This document shows, piece after piece, positions 16,494-24,011 of a DNA stretch of 64,000 nt. The stretch covers positions 62,001-126,000 of the forward strand of contig JAHJIW010000003.1 in assembly GCA_018823125.1 (NCBI GenBank). Reading direction: 5' to 3'. The position numbers and the translations under genes are program-made. The stretch's first letter is position 1, and each line of letters starts with the position of its first letter. The notes under the pieces are model-generated. The model saw only the letters and a list, made by a program, of their open reading frames with translations. It was not told the DNA's origin and made no database searches. The stretch is from Candidatus Margulisiibacteriota bacterium (GTDB lineage Bacteria > Margulisbacteria > WOR-1 > JAHJIW01).

Positions 16494-17189
16494 TTATTCT
16501 TCAAACTGAACCAGTTTCATACTGCCGATACAAAAATCAGCGGTGCCGCTTTCTTCGGCAGAGGTAACGATGAGCTGAGTTTGCACTAATCCGCCGGATC
16601 CGTTCAAAATATCAGGATTCCAAACGTCGTCGCCCACTTTTGGATTTTCATCCACAAAATCTTCAAAAGGAATTAAAACTTTTTTCCATCCGATCCAGTC
16701 AATGTTTAATTCGTAAACAAAGCGGTCATCAAACAGCGGATCAAATCTTTTAGCTGGATCCTGCTCAATGCTTGAATTGGCATTATCGTCATCGTAAAGC
16801 TCGATCTTTAGGGTCCCGCTGTTTGGTCCGGTTCCGTAAATTTCCAGAGACAGATGGGTATATTTCGAAGCATCCTTGGCAATATAGGTTCCGAATCCTC
16901 CGACGTACCACTGGGTAGCTTCTCCGGTAACCCGCAGCGAAAAAAGCCCGGCTTCCTGCATCACTTCTTTGGCGCCGTATCTTAATTCGTCATTAGAAAC
17001 AACGTTAATACTGGCGTTATCAAAATTCCACCACTTGGGCTTGGTGTAGGCGTCTCCGTCTTCGTAATCATCAATAATGTGGAATAAATAAACCTGCTCA
17101 CTCTGCGGAAGGCGGGTAGGAACTGCCATAGCCGTAACTAAAATGGACAGGCAGCAAAGTAAAAATAATACTAAAACTTTTTTCATCAA
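16494..17189 (-). CDS. Secreted jelly-roll protein, carbohydrate-binding-like
   Basis: 231 residues with a signal peptide (MMKKVLVLFLLCCLSILVTA). The mature part starts IIDDYEDGD and continues with strands such as FSLRVTGEATQWYVGGFGTYI, LSLEIYGTGP, GTLKIELYDDDN and WKKVLIPFEDF. This is the pattern of CBM11/CIA30-like galactose-binding folds. Sugar binding is inferred. It is encoded 7 bases after the permease gene at 17197, so it may be the extracytoplasmic sugar-handling partner of that transporter, for which no classical solute-binding protein is encoded here. Confidence 0.6.
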   Translation of the reverse strand: MMKKVLVLFLLCCLSILVTAMAVPTRLPQSEQVYLFHIIDDYEDGDAYTKPKWWNFDNASINVVSNDELRYGAKEVMQEAGLFSLRVTGEATQWYVGGFGTYIAKDASKYTHLSLEIYGTGPNSGTLKIELYDDDNANSSIEQDPAKRFDPLFDDRFVYELNIDWIGWKKVLIPFEDFVDENPKVGDDVWNPDILNGSGGLVQTQLIVTSAEESGTADFCIGSMKLVQFEE

Positions 17190-17196
17190 AGTAACT

Positions 17197-19008
17197 TTAC
17201 CCCTTCACCGCGCCGGCTGTCAATCCTTTTACAATATATTTTTGCAGAGTAAAGAAGAGAATCATAACCGGGATGGTAGCTACCGTAGCCGCCGCCATCA
17301 TCAGGTCAAAACGGTTTTGATAGTTGCCCACGAAGAGACGGATGCCGACCGGGATGGTCATGGTATCCGCCGAAGTTAAGATCCAGGCAAAGATCAGTTC
17401 GTCCCAGGCAGTTAAGAAGATGTAAATTCCGGTAGCAATAATCCCCGGAATAGCTAAAGGCAAAACTACGTACCAGAAGACCTGCATCGGAGAACAACCA
17501 TCGATGCGGGCCGCTTCTTCAAGTTCTCTGGGAATGGCGGCAAAGAAGCCGCGTAAAATCCAAATACTAAACGGCACAAAGAACGCCGAATAAATAAAGA
17601 TCATGCCAAAAAACGTGCCCTTCAGCGGGATTCCGGTCCACTGCCCGAATTTTACAAACATAATATAAATTGGAATTAAAAACATAATTCCCGGGATCAT
17701 CTGCGTCGCTAAAATGGCCACGCTAAAAAGCTTGACCCCCGGAAACTTAAACCGCGAAATTGAGTAGGCGGATAAAGTGGCTAAAATCATGGCAAAAAAG
17801 GTAGCCGCACCGCAAATTACAAAAGAGTTTCTAAGATAAAGGCCGAAATTAATATTTTTCCAGAGATCAATATAATTACGCCAGGCAATTATCAGATGTC
17901 CGCTTTTTGAAACCGCGGTATCCGCAATGGCAACCTGGTTTAAATCCAAAACCGAGATGCGGCCGCCGCTGGATCCTAAATACAAATAATCCCTATCTTT
18001 AGCCACGGCCATCACGATACTGGGTACATAATCTTTTCCTTCGGCTACTTTATCTCCACCTTTTAAAGGTTGAAAAAGATCACTAAAAGATTTAACTTTA
18101 CCGGTTCTAATATCGTAGCGGGAGAGCCCCACATTAGTACCGACATAAATTATATTTTGATTGATATAAAAAGCTTCAATTTGGTCCGAAATTAATCCTT
18201 TGGAACTGTCGATGCGCGCCACCAAGCCCCCTGCGTTAGGATCAAATACGAAAAGTCCGGTTGAAGAACCAAGCATCAGTTTTGATTCAAAGTAAACTTT
18301 CATCAGATCCACTCCGGTAGGGAGCTTGCTCTGCATGGGATAAGTTTTAGTTACTTTTCCAGAAGTTAAATTAAGCGCCATCAGGCCTTTATCCACCCCA
18401 ACCCATACCGTATTGCCAATTTTTGCCAAAGAAAGCACCTGTACAGGGGAAAGATCGCTCGATAGGTCATAACTGTTCATGACTTTGCCCAGCTGGGTGT
18501 CAAACTCAAGCACACTTTCAAAGCCTTTGTACCTGACACTGTACCAGATGGTGTTGCCGTCTTTTAACATGATGGTTTTGGCGATCTTGGAAATGTCTAA
18601 CTCTTGTAATGGAAGTTTAAATTCTTTGGTACTTAAATCATCTTTGTTGACCCGGATTAAACCATGGTTAGCCGAGCTTAACCAAATGACATCTTCGTCA
18701 AACAAATAGTCAACCACCATGGCCCGCGCCGAATAATAACCACGTTTTTGGTTATCTACCTTGGTAAATTTATTGATACCGCCGTCGCCGGTACAGGCAA
18801 AATAATGCTGATTATCAAAGCCAATGGCAACCACTCCGTTTTTTGCTCTGGAAAGCGCTACCCTGCCCGCTAAAATATCGGTATTTTCTTTAACACTGGA
18901 ATAAATCATCCAGCCAATGGGAAACAGCGTAAGCAAAAGCAAAAGGACCATGGCCACATGAATGAAATAGTGCGATATTCTATTTTTTGCATAATACGAA
19001 AGTTTCAT
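17197..19008 (-). CDS. MalG-type ABC sugar permease with an inserted periplasmic propeller-like domain
   Basis: 603 residues, about twice the usual 280 of a MalG-type permease. Residues 14-38 are the first membrane helix. About 45-370 are hydrophilic with repeating blades (DNQHYFACTGDGGINKF, VIWLSSANHGLIRVN, TVWVGVDKGLMAL, IIYVGTNVGLSRYD, YLYLGSSGGRISVLD), resembling the Reg_prop two-component propeller repeat. About 395-603 carry the remaining five helices and the EAA loop (LEEAARIDGCSPMQVFWYVV) that contacts the ATPase. The propeller thus replaces the first periplasmic loop. Its neighbour at 19009 is the MalF-type partner (adjacent with no gap). No ATPase or binding protein gene is present in the window. 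Confidence 0.85.
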   Translation of the reverse strand: MKLSYYAKNRISHYFIHVAMVLLLLLTLFPIGWMIYSSVKENTDILAGRVALSRAKNGVVAIGFDNQHYFACTGDGGINKFTKVDNQKRGYYSARAMVVDYLFDEDVIWLSSANHGLIRVNKDDLSTKEFKLPLQELDISKIAKTIMLKDGNTIWYSVRYKGFESVLEFDTQLGKVMNSYDLSSDLSPVQVLSLAKIGNTVWVGVDKGLMALNLTSGKVTKTYPMQSKLPTGVDLMKVYFESKLMLGSSTGLFVFDPNAGGLVARIDSSKGLISDQIEAFYINQNIIYVGTNVGLSRYDIRTGKVKSFSDLFQPLKGGDKVAEGKDYVPSIVMAVAKDRDYLYLGSSGGRISVLDLNQVAIADTAVSKSGHLIIAWRNYIDLWKNINFGLYLRNSFVICGAATFFAMILATLSAYSISRFKFPGVKLFSVAILATQMIPGIMFLIPIYIMFVKFGQWTGIPLKGTFFGMIFIYSAFFVPFSIWILRGFFAAIPRELEEAARIDGCSPMQVFWYVVLPLAIPGIIATGIYIFLTAWDELIFAWILTSADTMTIPVGIRLFVGNYQNRFDLMMAAATVATIPVMILFFTLQKYIVKGLTAGAVKG

Positions 19009-20250
19009 TTAGCGGTACTCCTCGCTGGAACGATAAAATCTCATCCAGAAATTAACAATTACAATCATCACTAACATCAGCAGCACACTGGCCGCCGCTC
19101 CGGTTCCAAAGTTCCACTGCATAAATGAGTTTCTAAAAATGTTAGTCATCATCAGATCTCCCCACTCACCCGGGAAGCCCGCCCCAAAACCAAACATCAT
19201 GATAACAATGTTAAATGAATAAACGTTGTAAATTAATCCAAACAAGATCAGGATCGCCCAGACCGGTTTCAAAAGCGGCCAGGTAATCATCCAGAATCTT
19301 CTCCAGGGAGAAGCCCCGTCAATGGCGGCCGCTTCGTAAAGTTCCTCAGGGATGGTTTGGAGTCCGGCTAAAAGCATCAGCATCGAAAGCGGCCAATAAC
19401 GCCAGATGGTTGGGATAATAATCGCCCAGATGGTGTTGGTGCCTAAAAGCCAAAAAGCTTTGTACTCGGTTGAAAATTGAGTCGGAAATTGAATATTAAA
19501 GGATATTAAAAACAGATAGGTGGCCACCACCAAAAAGGCAATCCCGCCTACCTGGGGTGAATACTTTTTTTCCAGATAAAAATATAATAATATCGGCCCG
19601 ACTAACGCAAAGATAAATAGAAATATATTTACAATCAGCGGCGCGCTAGTGGAAATATAGTTTAACCCGCGTGCTGATATCCCGATAAAATCATTGAACT
19701 TTTGGATGATAAAACCTAACCCCAGCCCGTTCCAAATAGGATTAATCTTCGCCGCCCAAATATGAATATGTAAAACATCGTATAAAAAGATATTGATGAT
19801 CCCCACCCCTCTTTGCCACATAAATCCCCACAGCAATCCGGTTACATAAGTAGGTACAATCCAGGGGAACAAAAACAAGGTCCGCGCCAGCGCTCTTCCT
19901 CTAAATCTGCGATTTAACATCAGCGCCACCAGCATTCCTAATCCTAAAGTACCACAAGTAACAAAAACAGTGTAAATGACCGTATTACGCACTGCATCTA
20001 AAAGGCCAATTCGAATCGGGCTTTGCGCTTTAAAAAGAATGGTATGGTAATTTTCAAGGAAAATAAAGGGAGCGGCCAAATATTCGCCAATGGTAAACTG
20101 GTTGAGCCGCAGGAAGGACATGTAGATGCCCTGCACAATCGGCAGAAAGTGCAAAATAAACATTCCGATCAGTGTCGGTAGAATGAAGTAGTAAGCGAAA
20201 CGATACTTACGAAATGTTTTCCAGGCTGATTTCTTCTTTTCTTTTTTCAT
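19009..20250 (-). CDS. MalF-type ABC sugar transporter permease
   Basis: About 413 residues from the ATG at 20250, which has GAGGT about 10 bases upstream; the frame is open to 20361 but that region has no ribosome site. It has a basic N-terminus (MKKEKKKSAW), about eight to nine membrane helices and the EAA loop ELYEAAAIDGASPWRRFWMI. Typical members of this family have 290-320 residues; the extra 100 residues are additional membrane segments and loops in the middle (around 190-300), as in MalF proper. It forms the heterodimeric channel with the propeller-bearing permease downstream. Substrate unknown, probably an oligosaccharide. Confidence 0.88.
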   Translation of the reverse strand: MKKEKKKSAWKTFRKYRFAYYFILPTLIGMFILHFLPIVQGIYMSFLRLNQFTIGEYLAAPFIFLENYHTILFKAQSPIRIGLLDAVRNTVIYTVFVTCGTLGLGMLVALMLNRRFRGRALARTLFLFPWIVPTYVTGLLWGFMWQRGVGIINIFLYDVLHIHIWAAKINPIWNGLGLGFIIQKFNDFIGISARGLNYISTSAPLIVNIFLFIFALVGPILLYFYLEKKYSPQVGGIAFLVVATYLFLISFNIQFPTQFSTEYKAFWLLGTNTIWAIIIPTIWRYWPLSMLMLLAGLQTIPEELYEAAAIDGASPWRRFWMITWPLLKPVWAILILFGLIYNVYSFNIVIMMFGFGAGFPGEWGDLMMTNIFRNSFMQWNFGTGAAASVLLMLVMIVIVNFWMRFYRSSEEYR

Positions 20251-20305
20251 AGTCAAAGCAACCTCAAAAATATACATGATTTTAGGCGGCATTTCAAGGA
20301 AAATC

Positions 20306-20335
20306 ATGCAAGTTGGAGCTAAGTTAATACGATAT
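20306..20335 (+). promoter_or_regulatory. Sigma-28-like promoter of the LysM gene
   Basis: ATGCAA at 20306-20311, an 18-base spacer, CGATAT at 20330-20335 continuing ATATAG. CATGCAAGTT here is identical to the -35 region of the promoter at 5552. The leader to the ATG at 20377 is about 35 bases with AAGGAGG. Confidence 0.55.
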
Positions 20336-20376
20336 ATATAGTATAAGAGGTCCAAAACCAAGGAGGCAGAGACCCT

Positions 20377-21216
20377 ATGTCAGTACAAGGTCCATTATCT
20401 TTGAACGCAAGAAATCCCCAGCAAGCACGTTTAATGCAGGAGATGCTCGATCTCACCGCAAAAGTAAGGAAAAACCCCACCCTAGAAATCACACAAAACG
20501 GCAGATATACAATTCAACCTGGAGATACCCTAAATGCTATCGCCGCCCGTCTCCTTATGCGAGAAACCAAAAGAACACCAACCATGACAGAAGTTAAGGC
20601 TAAGGCCGGAGAACTGGCAGAAATAAATGATATCGAAAATCCGAATCAAATTCTGGCTGGTAATACTTTACGTTTAGAACGACCGGATCCTTTTGCTGGT
20701 GCGCCGGATACCGCGCTGGCAGAACGTACTCCAGAGAGAGAAGCAGAGCTGTTACGAGAAAACTCAGCGCTTCTAGGAGACTGGCCGGAATTCGGAACCC
20801 CGGATGAAGGCGACATCGTTATTTCAGATGCCGCCGAGGATGAGGGAGAAGAATTAACGGTTAGAGGAGAATATCATACGCCTTCGGCCGATCAAGCAAG
20901 GTTTGACCAAGCACGATTTGCCAGTGCACAAGAACTACTTTCTACTCCTCATCATCAAAATGAAACTGAAGATGTGGATCCCCTCATGGACAGGCGTACA
21001 GCACAACTAGGGTCGAATCCCCTAGGTTCATATGAAGTACAAACACGCAGAACTTACAGGGGAAAAACCAGAGAAGAAATCGATGAATTCCGACTCAAGC
21101 AAGATCTAGAAAGAGCTGAACATAGAGAAGCTGCTCGCATAGAAAGAGAAGCCTTGTATACTCTGCGTCAAGCGCGTAGAACTAGTGCATCAGATGACGG
21201 ATCAGTCGATAACTAA
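20377..21216 (+). CDS. LysM-domain protein without a Sec signal
   Basis: 279 residues with an AAGGAGG ribosome site. One LysM domain lies at about 43-100 (YTIQPGDTLNAIAARLL then NPNQILAGNTLRL), which binds peptidoglycan or chitin N-acetylglucosamine chains in known cases. The rest is highly charged and low in hydrophobic residues: acidic around 125-160, Arg/Glu-rich helix at 225-270. There is no signal peptide. The N-terminus (MSVQGPLSLNARNPQQARLM) is polar, as in some flagellar/type III substrates, so an unusual export route or a cytosolic role is open. It is followed by another protein with a LysM-like segment and its own copy of the same promoter type. Confidence 0.75.
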   Translation: MSVQGPLSLNARNPQQARLMQEMLDLTAKVRKNPTLEITQNGRYTIQPGDTLNAIAARLLMRETKRTPTMTEVKAKAGELAEINDIENPNQILAGNTLRLERPDPFAGAPDTALAERTPEREAELLRENSALLGDWPEFGTPDEGDIVISDAAEDEGEELTVRGEYHTPSADQARFDQARFASAQELLSTPHHQNETEDVDPLMDRRTAQLGSNPLGSYEVQTRRTYRGKTREEIDEFRLKQDLERAEHREAARIEREALYTLRQARRTSASDDGSVDN

Positions 21217-21242
21217 TTGTCAGAAAATTTTATCTAAAAAAA

Positions 21243-21271
21243 CTGCAATTTTTGGGCATTTTTGACGATAT
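21243..21271 (+). promoter_or_regulatory. Sigma-28-like promoter of the 21328 gene
   Basis: CTGCAA at 21243-21248, a 17-base spacer, CGATAT at 21266-21271 continuing ATATATAGGAGCGG. Bases from TTGACGATATA through TATAGGAGCG match the promoter of the HEAT-repeat gene (minus strand, 14566-14538). Confidence 0.55.
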
Positions 21272-21327
21272 ATATATAGGAGCGGAGAGCCTGGCAAAAC
21301 GCCGAAATTCTCCAAGGAGTGATGACC

Positions 21328-22131
21328 ATGAGTCACATAATTCCAAAGGTATCAACAAGCTACCAAAGAACCACGAGTCCACAAGCTAATCGAGCAAAAT
21401 TTTACCAACCACAAGAAGGCGAAAATTGGGTTTCAGTTGCCTGTACTTGGTTCGAATTAGAAGCCCCTACTCTCGAAAACATGGCAACCTACTCAAGAGC
21501 AATTCATTTGATCAAAGAACTCAACGAAGGCACGGATTCCCCATCATCTGATCGACCACTTAGAATGCCAGCTAAAGACGCTCTGACAAAAGCACTGGCT
21601 AAAGCTAATCCTCAAAGACCAAGCCAGCAAACGGCAATTACTCCTGAAATAAGACCTGAGATATTTGAAATCGACGTAATACCCAAAACGGAAGAGCCGG
21701 ACGTATTTCCCTCTTCAGTTGCAGCATTAGGTAGGGATGAACAATCTATTGATGAATTATTTGCTGAGTTCTCGGCAGAAACGGATGCAGATTGGTTAAG
21801 CAGACCTGAAAGAGACGACGAACCAGCTAGTGCTCTTTTTGTGGTTAGCGTTGGCCCCTACGAGCATACACCCGTACGAAAATTAACGGGAGCAGAGCTC
21901 GAAATAATTACTATTGCACCAGCAATAGACACAGATGTGTTTGATGCTACTTCTGTAATAAACACAGTTGCTGAATATGAAGCTTGGCATACAGACGAAA
22001 TTGCAGAACGAAAAGCATATATCACAAATGAAAGAGCCCGCGGAGACCTGGAACCAATTGATCTAGGCAGCATAGAAATTGTTGACGAAGGTGACGCTAC
22101 CGAAGACGATGCATCCGCGAACGGAGCCTAA
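21328..22131 (+). CDS. Acidic orphan protein with a degenerate LysM-like N-terminus
   Basis: About 267 residues from the ATG at 21328, which has AAGGAG 8 bases upstream; an in-frame GTG at 21319 lies inside that site and is rejected. Residues about 25-85 (FYQPQEGENWVSVACTWF ... IHLIKELNEG ... PLRMPAKDAL) follow the LysM outline of aromatic-GE-N-W, Leu-Asn and Leu-Pro elements but lack the canonical GDTL. The remainder is strongly acidic and probably disordered. It has no signal peptide. Promoter type and the neighbouring LysM gene suggest the two belong to one functional set; function unknown. Confidence 0.6.
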   Translation: MSHIIPKVSTSYQRTTSPQANRAKFYQPQEGENWVSVACTWFELEAPTLENMATYSRAIHLIKELNEGTDSPSSDRPLRMPAKDALTKALAKANPQRPSQQTAITPEIRPEIFEIDVIPKTEEPDVFPSSVAALGRDEQSIDELFAEFSAETDADWLSRPERDDEPASALFVVSVGPYEHTPVRKLTGAELEIITIAPAIDTDVFDATSVINTVAEYEAWHTDEIAERKAYITNERARGDLEPIDLGSIEIVDEGDATEDDASANGA

Positions 22132-22688
22132 ATCAACCCGCGGAGAATCGTCACGATTCCAAATAATATAAATATGGTTGCGGCAATGAGATTTACTACT
22201 CTCTCCGCAACTTTATTTTTTAACCAGGCCCCCACCAGTGCCCCGATTAAATTCAAAAGCCCCAACCCTAAGAACGCTCCTAAAAACACCGCCCAGGCCG
22301 GCCGATATTTCATGGCCAGCGCCACGGTGGCCAGCTGAGATTTATCTCCAAACTCAGCCGCAAAAAATGCAGTAATGATTAAAAAAAACGGCAGCATCTT
22401 AGCCTTTTTCGGTTTTTCTTCTTCGATGTCATGCGGAATAAGCGACCAAATTCCAAAGGCCACAAAAAATGCTCCCGCAATCAAACTAACGTAAACCGGA
22501 TCGACTAAGGCAAAAATAAACTTACCGAAAAACACGGCAATTAATTGCAGCGCCGCCACCGCAATCAGCACGGCTGGAGCAACCATGTAAAAAGGATACT
22601 TGGTGACAAAAGCCAGCGTTAAAAGCTGCGTTTTATCCGCCAGCTCAGAGAGGCCAATCAACAGAAATGAAATTAAAAATGTTGCCAT
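22128..22688 (-). CDS. GDT1/TMEM165-family (UPF0016) divalent cation exporter
   Basis: 186 residues, six membrane helices in two homologous halves of three. Each half carries the family signature: GLSELADKTQ at 12-21 and AAEFGDKSQL in the second half. Characterised bacterial members (MneA, MntX-like) export Mn2+; eukaryotic ones move Ca2+/Mn2+. The usual E-x-G-D motif is E-L-A-D in the first half, a mild deviation. The 3' end overlaps the acidic orphan gene by 4 bases. The first codons follow shortly after the 52-residue gene at 22707, so they may be co-transcribed. Confidence 0.88.
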   Translation of the reverse strand: MATFLISFLLIGLSELADKTQLLTLAFVTKYPFYMVAPAVLIAVAALQLIAVFFGKFIFALVDPVYVSLIAGAFFVAFGIWSLIPHDIEEEKPKKAKMLPFFLIITAFFAAEFGDKSQLATVALAMKYRPAWAVFLGAFLGLGLLNLIGALVGAWLKNKVAERVVNLIAATIFILFGIVTILRGLI

Positions 22689-22706
22689 ATTTAACCCAAA
22701 TCTATT

Positions 22707-22865
22707 TTATTTTTCGTTTTCGTCAACAAATTTTTTAATATCATCGATACAAGCCATGATTTTTTTGGCTTTACCGAGACCAAACGAAAAAGGATATTTA
22801 TCCTCTTCATCGTTTTTGATCACCAGCATGGGACGTCCCTTGAATTCTGATCTTTCTACTAACAT
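22707..22865 (-). CDS. Small conserved-looking protein, 52 residues
   Basis: A short gene with an excellent AAGGAG ribosome site 6 bases before its ATG. The protein has an N-terminal strand pair (FKGRPMLVIKND), a DKYPFSFGLGKAKKIM segment and a C-terminal helix (CIDDIKKFVDENEK). The pattern of an E-F-K-G-x-P-x-L-x-I start, then YPF-x-F-G-x-x-K-A-K and an I..I..F helix is familiar from small uncharacterised proteins in many bacteria, but I cannot assign a function. It lies 18 bases upstream of the UPF0016 gene on the same strand. Confidence 0.65.
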   Translation of the reverse strand: MLVERSEFKGRPMLVIKNDEEDKYPFSFGLGKAKKIMACIDDIKKFVDENEK

Positions 22866-22883
22866 TTCTTTTCTCCTTTCTAT

Positions 22884-23396
22884 TTATATATATAGCGTAT
22901 GGAAGACGCTTCCTGTCGCATAACCGTTAAAGGAAGATCCGCCCAGGTTTAAATTACTTAGATCCGGGAACAAATACCTAAATTCCACTCCGGCCGTAAA
23001 CATTCCTAATGCCAGACGGATGCCCGCTTCGGCTTGTGCCCCGGTAGTAGTAAGCGTGTTCCCGGCACTGGTGGTACTATTGTAACTAACGCCTAATCCT
23101 GCATATGGATACAAGTTATTCCCCAGTCTTTGAGTATAAATCACATCCAGCGATATCGGAGTATAGGTAAATTGCTGTCCATAAACTGAATAAGTAGTAG
23201 TATCTACTGCGCCTCGGAGTGACCAGTTTTCGTTAAGATCATAATAGGCGGCTATCCCATACATCAACGACATATTGGCGCCGGTTACAGATGGAGAATA
23301 AAGCCCGGCCCTCCCCGAAAATTCAATGGAGCCAGCCAAACAAGGAACCGCAGACAATACCATTAAAGCCAAACAAACCAAAAACACTTTTCTCAT
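22884..23396 (-). CDS. OmpW-like outer-membrane barrel protein (copy 2 of a tandem pair)
   Basis: 170 residues with signal peptide MRKVFLVCLALMVLSAVPCL ending at A-G. The eight-strand pattern GRAGLYSPSV, YGIAAYYDLNENWSLRGAV, ISLDVIYTQRL, YPYAGLGVSYN, AEAGIRLALG and AGVEFRYLFPD fits OmpW/OmpA-type small barrels. It is clearly paralogous to the gene immediately upstream (23408). The chain ends HTLYI rather than in a terminal Phe, and the last codons overlap a TATATATA tract that may be a promoter for the next gene. Confidence 0.7.
   Translation of the reverse strand: MRKVFLVCLALMVLSAVPCLAGSIEFSGRAGLYSPSVTGANMSLMYGIAAYYDLNENWSLRGAVDTTTYSVYGQQFTYTPISLDVIYTQRLGNNLYPYAGLGVSYNSTTSAGNTLTTTGAQAEAGIRLALGMFTAGVEFRYLFPDLSNLNLGGSSFNGYATGSVFHTLYI
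22892..22921 (-). promoter_or_regulatory. Possible sigma-28-like promoter inside the end of the 22884 gene
   Basis: Minus strand ATGCGA (22921-22916), an 18-base spacer, CGCTAT (22897-22892) continuing ATATATA. It is a weaker match than the other members (CGC for CGA). The AT tract simultaneously encodes the last residues and stop of the barrel protein at 22884, which limits what the sequence can be. Confidence 0.35.
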
Positions 23397-23407
23397 GCAT
23401 CCCTCCT

Positions 23408-23962
23408 TTATAATTTAAAGTTGTGCCCAAAACCACCGATCGCTAAACCGCAAAATGAAGTACCCCTGGGATTTCCTGCTGCATTATTGATATCGGAATA
23501 CAGATAACGATACTCAATTGCGGTCATAATTGATCCCGTAATAAACTTGAGTCCAAATTCAAACTGCATCCCCGCCGTATTAGTTATAATATTGTTATTA
23601 GTAATAATATTATAACTCACCCCGCCTCCAATAAAAGGATAAATATCATCCCAAAAATGCCGGGTATAAATTAAATCCAGGGATATTGGCAGATAACTAA
23701 TTTCGTTGCCAAAAACGGGATAGCTCGTCCATTCAACCACCCCGCGCATCGCCCAATGCTCACTAAAATCATAATACCCACCCACCCCGTACATCATAGA
23801 TTGAGAGGCCCCCGCCGCGCTTGAATAATACATCCCGGCCCGGCCGGACCAGTACAAGGGATTTTCCGGGAAATAGATTTTTAGAGCAAAAGTCGAATTT
23901 GCAGAGAAAAGCAATAAAAGAATTAAAATCAAACTGGTCAAATATATTTTTTTCATAGCCAT
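23408..23962 (-). CDS. OmpW-like outer-membrane barrel protein (copy 1 of a tandem pair)
   Basis: 184 residues with a signal peptide ending near NSTFA. It shares with the downstream copy the blocks SGRAGMYYSS, MMYGVGGYYDFSEHWAMRGVV, ISLDLIYTRHF, YPFIGGGVSYN, FEFGLKFITG and AIEYRYLYSD, showing a tandem gene duplication. Probable role: small passive pore or adhesive barrel. It follows macB on the same strand after 49 bases but has no strong ribosome site (MAMKK start at 23962). Confidence 0.7.
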   Translation of the reverse strand: MAMKKIYLTSLILILLLLFSANSTFALKIYFPENPLYWSGRAGMYYSSAAGASQSMMYGVGGYYDFSEHWAMRGVVEWTSYPVFGNEISYLPISLDLIYTRHFWDDIYPFIGGGVSYNIITNNNIITNTAGMQFEFGLKFITGSIMTAIEYRYLYSDINNAAGNPRGTSFCGLAIGGFGHNFKL

Positions 23963-24011
23963 CTTTGGAAATCATAACATTTAGCCAGTTTGGGGACAAG
24001 GATAATAAATT

